Origin: Klebsiella pneumoniae
GTDB lineage: Bacteria; Myxococcota_A; UBA796; SXON01
Reading direction: 5' to 3'
DNA: 64,000 nucleotides
Assembly (NCBI GenBank): GCA_945862325.1
Contig: CAMAXZ010000023.1
Location: forward strand, 1-64,000
This document shows, piece after piece, positions 62,903 to 64,000 of the stretch. Position numbers and translations under genes: made by a program. Numbering within the stretch: position 1 is the first letter of the stretch; each line of letters begins with the position of its first letter. A model generated the notes under the pieces. The model was given only the letters and a program-made list of their open reading frames with translations. It was not told the DNA's origin and searched no databases.

Positions 62903-63742
62903 TCAACACTCCCGTCCGGTGGCGCACTCGCCGACGGACACCCCGCTCAGCTCTTCTTCGCACACCACCTCGTCGCCGTCGCGCACGGTGCGCGTGCCGT
63001 CGCCGTCGTACCCGGCCTCGCAGCGGACGGTGTACGCGTCTTCGCCGCTGATCTCCACGTCGATGCGGACGTCCCAGTCGCCGTCGAACGCCTGCTCGAA
63101 CTCCGTGGTGGTGACGACGTCGCCGGTGACGGTCTCGGTCTCCGAGACGGTGGTGCCGTCCGCGGCGGAGAAGGTGGCCTCGTACGACCAGTTGCCGCCC
63201 TCTTCCTCGCCGGTCTCGGTGACGTCGAGCGCGGAGGTCTGGACGCGCTCGAACGAGAACCCCGAAGTGTCCCACTCGAACGCGAGCGTGTCGGCGTCGG
63301 TGTAGCGGCCCACGATGGTGGCGGCGGCGTCTTCGGCGCCGTCGGCCCACGACGTGAGCTCGACCCGACACCCCGAGCGCTCGAGGCGCGTCCACGTCTT
63401 CCAGTCCTCGTCCTCGGTGTCCTCCACTTCGGACGAGTACAGGAGGTCGAGATCGCCGTTGTGCCAGACCGTGCCGTAGCCGCGGCTGCGCGTCGACGTG
63501 AGCCAGTAGTCGGCGGCGTATAGAACCTCGAGGTCGAAGTTACCGTTCTCGAAGTTGTACACGCCGGTGATGCGGTCCCGCGGGGCGTCGACCGGGTCGA
63601 GGCTGAACGCGTCGCCGCCGCCGAGCTCCATGTAGCCGAGCAGGTCGTCCGACCAGTCGTACACGGGGTACTCGCACGCGGCCGGCTCCGTGACCCAGGT
63701 ACAACCGACCACCGCGGCCAACCAGATTGTGATCGCCCCCAT
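62903..63742 (-). CDS. hypothetical acidic lipoprotein
   Basis: The 279-residue protein has a lipoprotein signal (TIWLAAVVGC). The mature part is beta-rich and very acidic, with many Thr and Trp ('SRGYGTVWHNGDLDLLYSS', 'TVSETETVTGDVVTTTEFEQ'). It has Cys residues near the C-terminus ('RCEAGYDGDG', 'VCEEELSG', 'GECATGREC') that may form disulfides. No family is recognised. It lies 7 bp upstream of yicC on the same strand. Confidence 0.6.
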   Translation of the reverse strand: MGAITIWLAAVVGCTWVTEPAACEYPVYDWSDDLLGYMELGGGDAFSLDPVDAPRDRITGVYNFENGNFDLEVLYAADYWLTSTRSRGYGTVWHNGDLDLLYSSEVEDTEDEDWKTWTRLERSGCRVELTSWADGAEDAAATIVGRYTDADTLAFEWDTSGFSFERVQTSALDVTETGEEEGGNWSYEATFSAADGTTVSETETVTGDVVTTTEFEQAFDGDWDVRIDVEISGEDAYTVRCEAGYDGDGTRTVRDGDEVVCEEELSGVSVGECATGREC

Positions 63743-63765
63743 CGACGCTCCCGAGGCCGCGCACC

Positions 63766-64000
63766 TTAGCCGAGGTCGCGACCAACCACCACCGCGAACG
63801 CGTCCGCCAGCGCCCGTGCCCGCTCGGCGGCGGTCAAGCCGCGCCCGCGCACCCGCGCCCGACCGTCGGCGCCGCGCCGCGCCGCCTCGTCGGGGTCGGC
63901 GAGCGCGCTCCGGATCGCCGCGACGAGGGCGCGCGGATCGTCCGGCGGGACCAGCCAGCCGACCGACGCGTCCACCAGCTCCGGGATGCCGGAGACCGGC
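63766..64000 (-). CDS. glycosyltransferase family 4, C-terminal fragment (5' end outside window)
   Basis: The minus-strand frame is open to the right edge. It reads 'PVSGIPELVDASVGWLVPPDDP' in overlapping short pieces, the GT4 donor-site block in which the conserved Glu binds the nucleotide-sugar. 'LVAAIRSALADPDEAARRGADGRARV' (part) follows, the usual last helices. About 77 residues are visible. The sugar and acceptor cannot be told. It ends 24 bp upstream of the acidic lipoprotein gene. Confidence 0.8.
   Translation of the reverse strand, partial: PVSGIPELVDASVGWLVPPDDPRALVAAIRSALADPDEAARRGADGRARVRGRGLTAAERARALADAFAVVVGRDLG

Overview
The window is about 64 kb of very GC-rich, gene-dense bacterial chromosome. 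Genes abut or overlap, GTG starts are common, and no gap exceeds about 125 bp. The source looks like a Gram-negative bacterium: there are lpxA and lpxB, a candidate lptE, outer-membrane barrels and many lipoprotein signals. A member of the Myxococcota or a related deltaproteobacterial lineage is the best guess. That rests on the secreted HELYH metalloprotease with a Gly-Cys-Gly-Cys / hydrophobic / Arg-rich tail (MYXO-CTERM-like), the oleABCD cluster and the lipoprotein repertoire. This placement is inference. I see no rRNA, CRISPR array, transposase, integrase or phage gene.

Layout. 0-9.2 kb: the end of an Ig-like protein, a porin with a small partner, a PHP-domain lipoprotein, a DEDDh exonuclease fused to a WYL domain, a short AI-2E-type permease, a FemAB-like protein, an AEC permease and an alpha/beta hydrolase. 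9.3-15.1 kb: a B12-binding radical SAM protein, the secreted metalloprotease, a PAS histidine kinase with a short sensor region, and a DUF481 barrel carrying an EF-hand loop. 15.1-17.7 kb: scpA-scpB-rluB, whose last gene runs into the initiator tRNA gene. 17.8-24 kb: rpsT, holA with a candidate lptE, a barrel protein, rpsU (TTG start), a lipoprotein, a TlpA-like thioredoxin, tRNA-Leu(UAA) and a dnaK paralogue. 24-29 kb: lpxA - GnnA-like oxidoreductase - lpxB, then ilvE and hemH. 29-33.5 kb: oleA-oleB-oleC-oleD, a long-chain olefin pathway in one translationally coupled operon. 33.5-45.2 kb: arginyl/leucyl-tRNA-protein transferase, a two-subunit M16 peptidase, a DnaB-like protein with a destroyed P-loop, trxB, queG, ppk1, and a LysR regulator divergent from a PQQ-dehydrogenase/cytochrome c fusion. 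45.2-53.6 kb: a LON-domain protein, a rhomboid, and the complete run phoB-phoR-pstSCAB-phoU. 53.6-56.5 kb: four uncharacterised envelope genes, including two tandem paralogous Cys-rich lipoproteins. 56.5-64 kb: rel, gmk, an FG-GAP beta-propeller lipoprotein, yicC, a lipoprotein, and the C-terminal end of a GT4 glycosyltransferase.

Genes that work together. phoBR and pstSCAB-phoU make one phosphate sensing and uptake unit, and ppk1 nearby can store the phosphate. lpxA, the oxidoreductase and lpxB act in lipid A synthesis. OleA condenses two acyl chains, OleD reduces the product, OleC forms a beta-lactone and OleB decarboxylates it to an alkene. scpA/scpB serve chromosome condensation.

The best candidates for something new are the exonuclease-WYL fusion, the inactivated DnaB-like protein beside the M16 peptidases, the tandem Cys-rich lipoprotein family, and the rluB/initiator-tRNA overlap.
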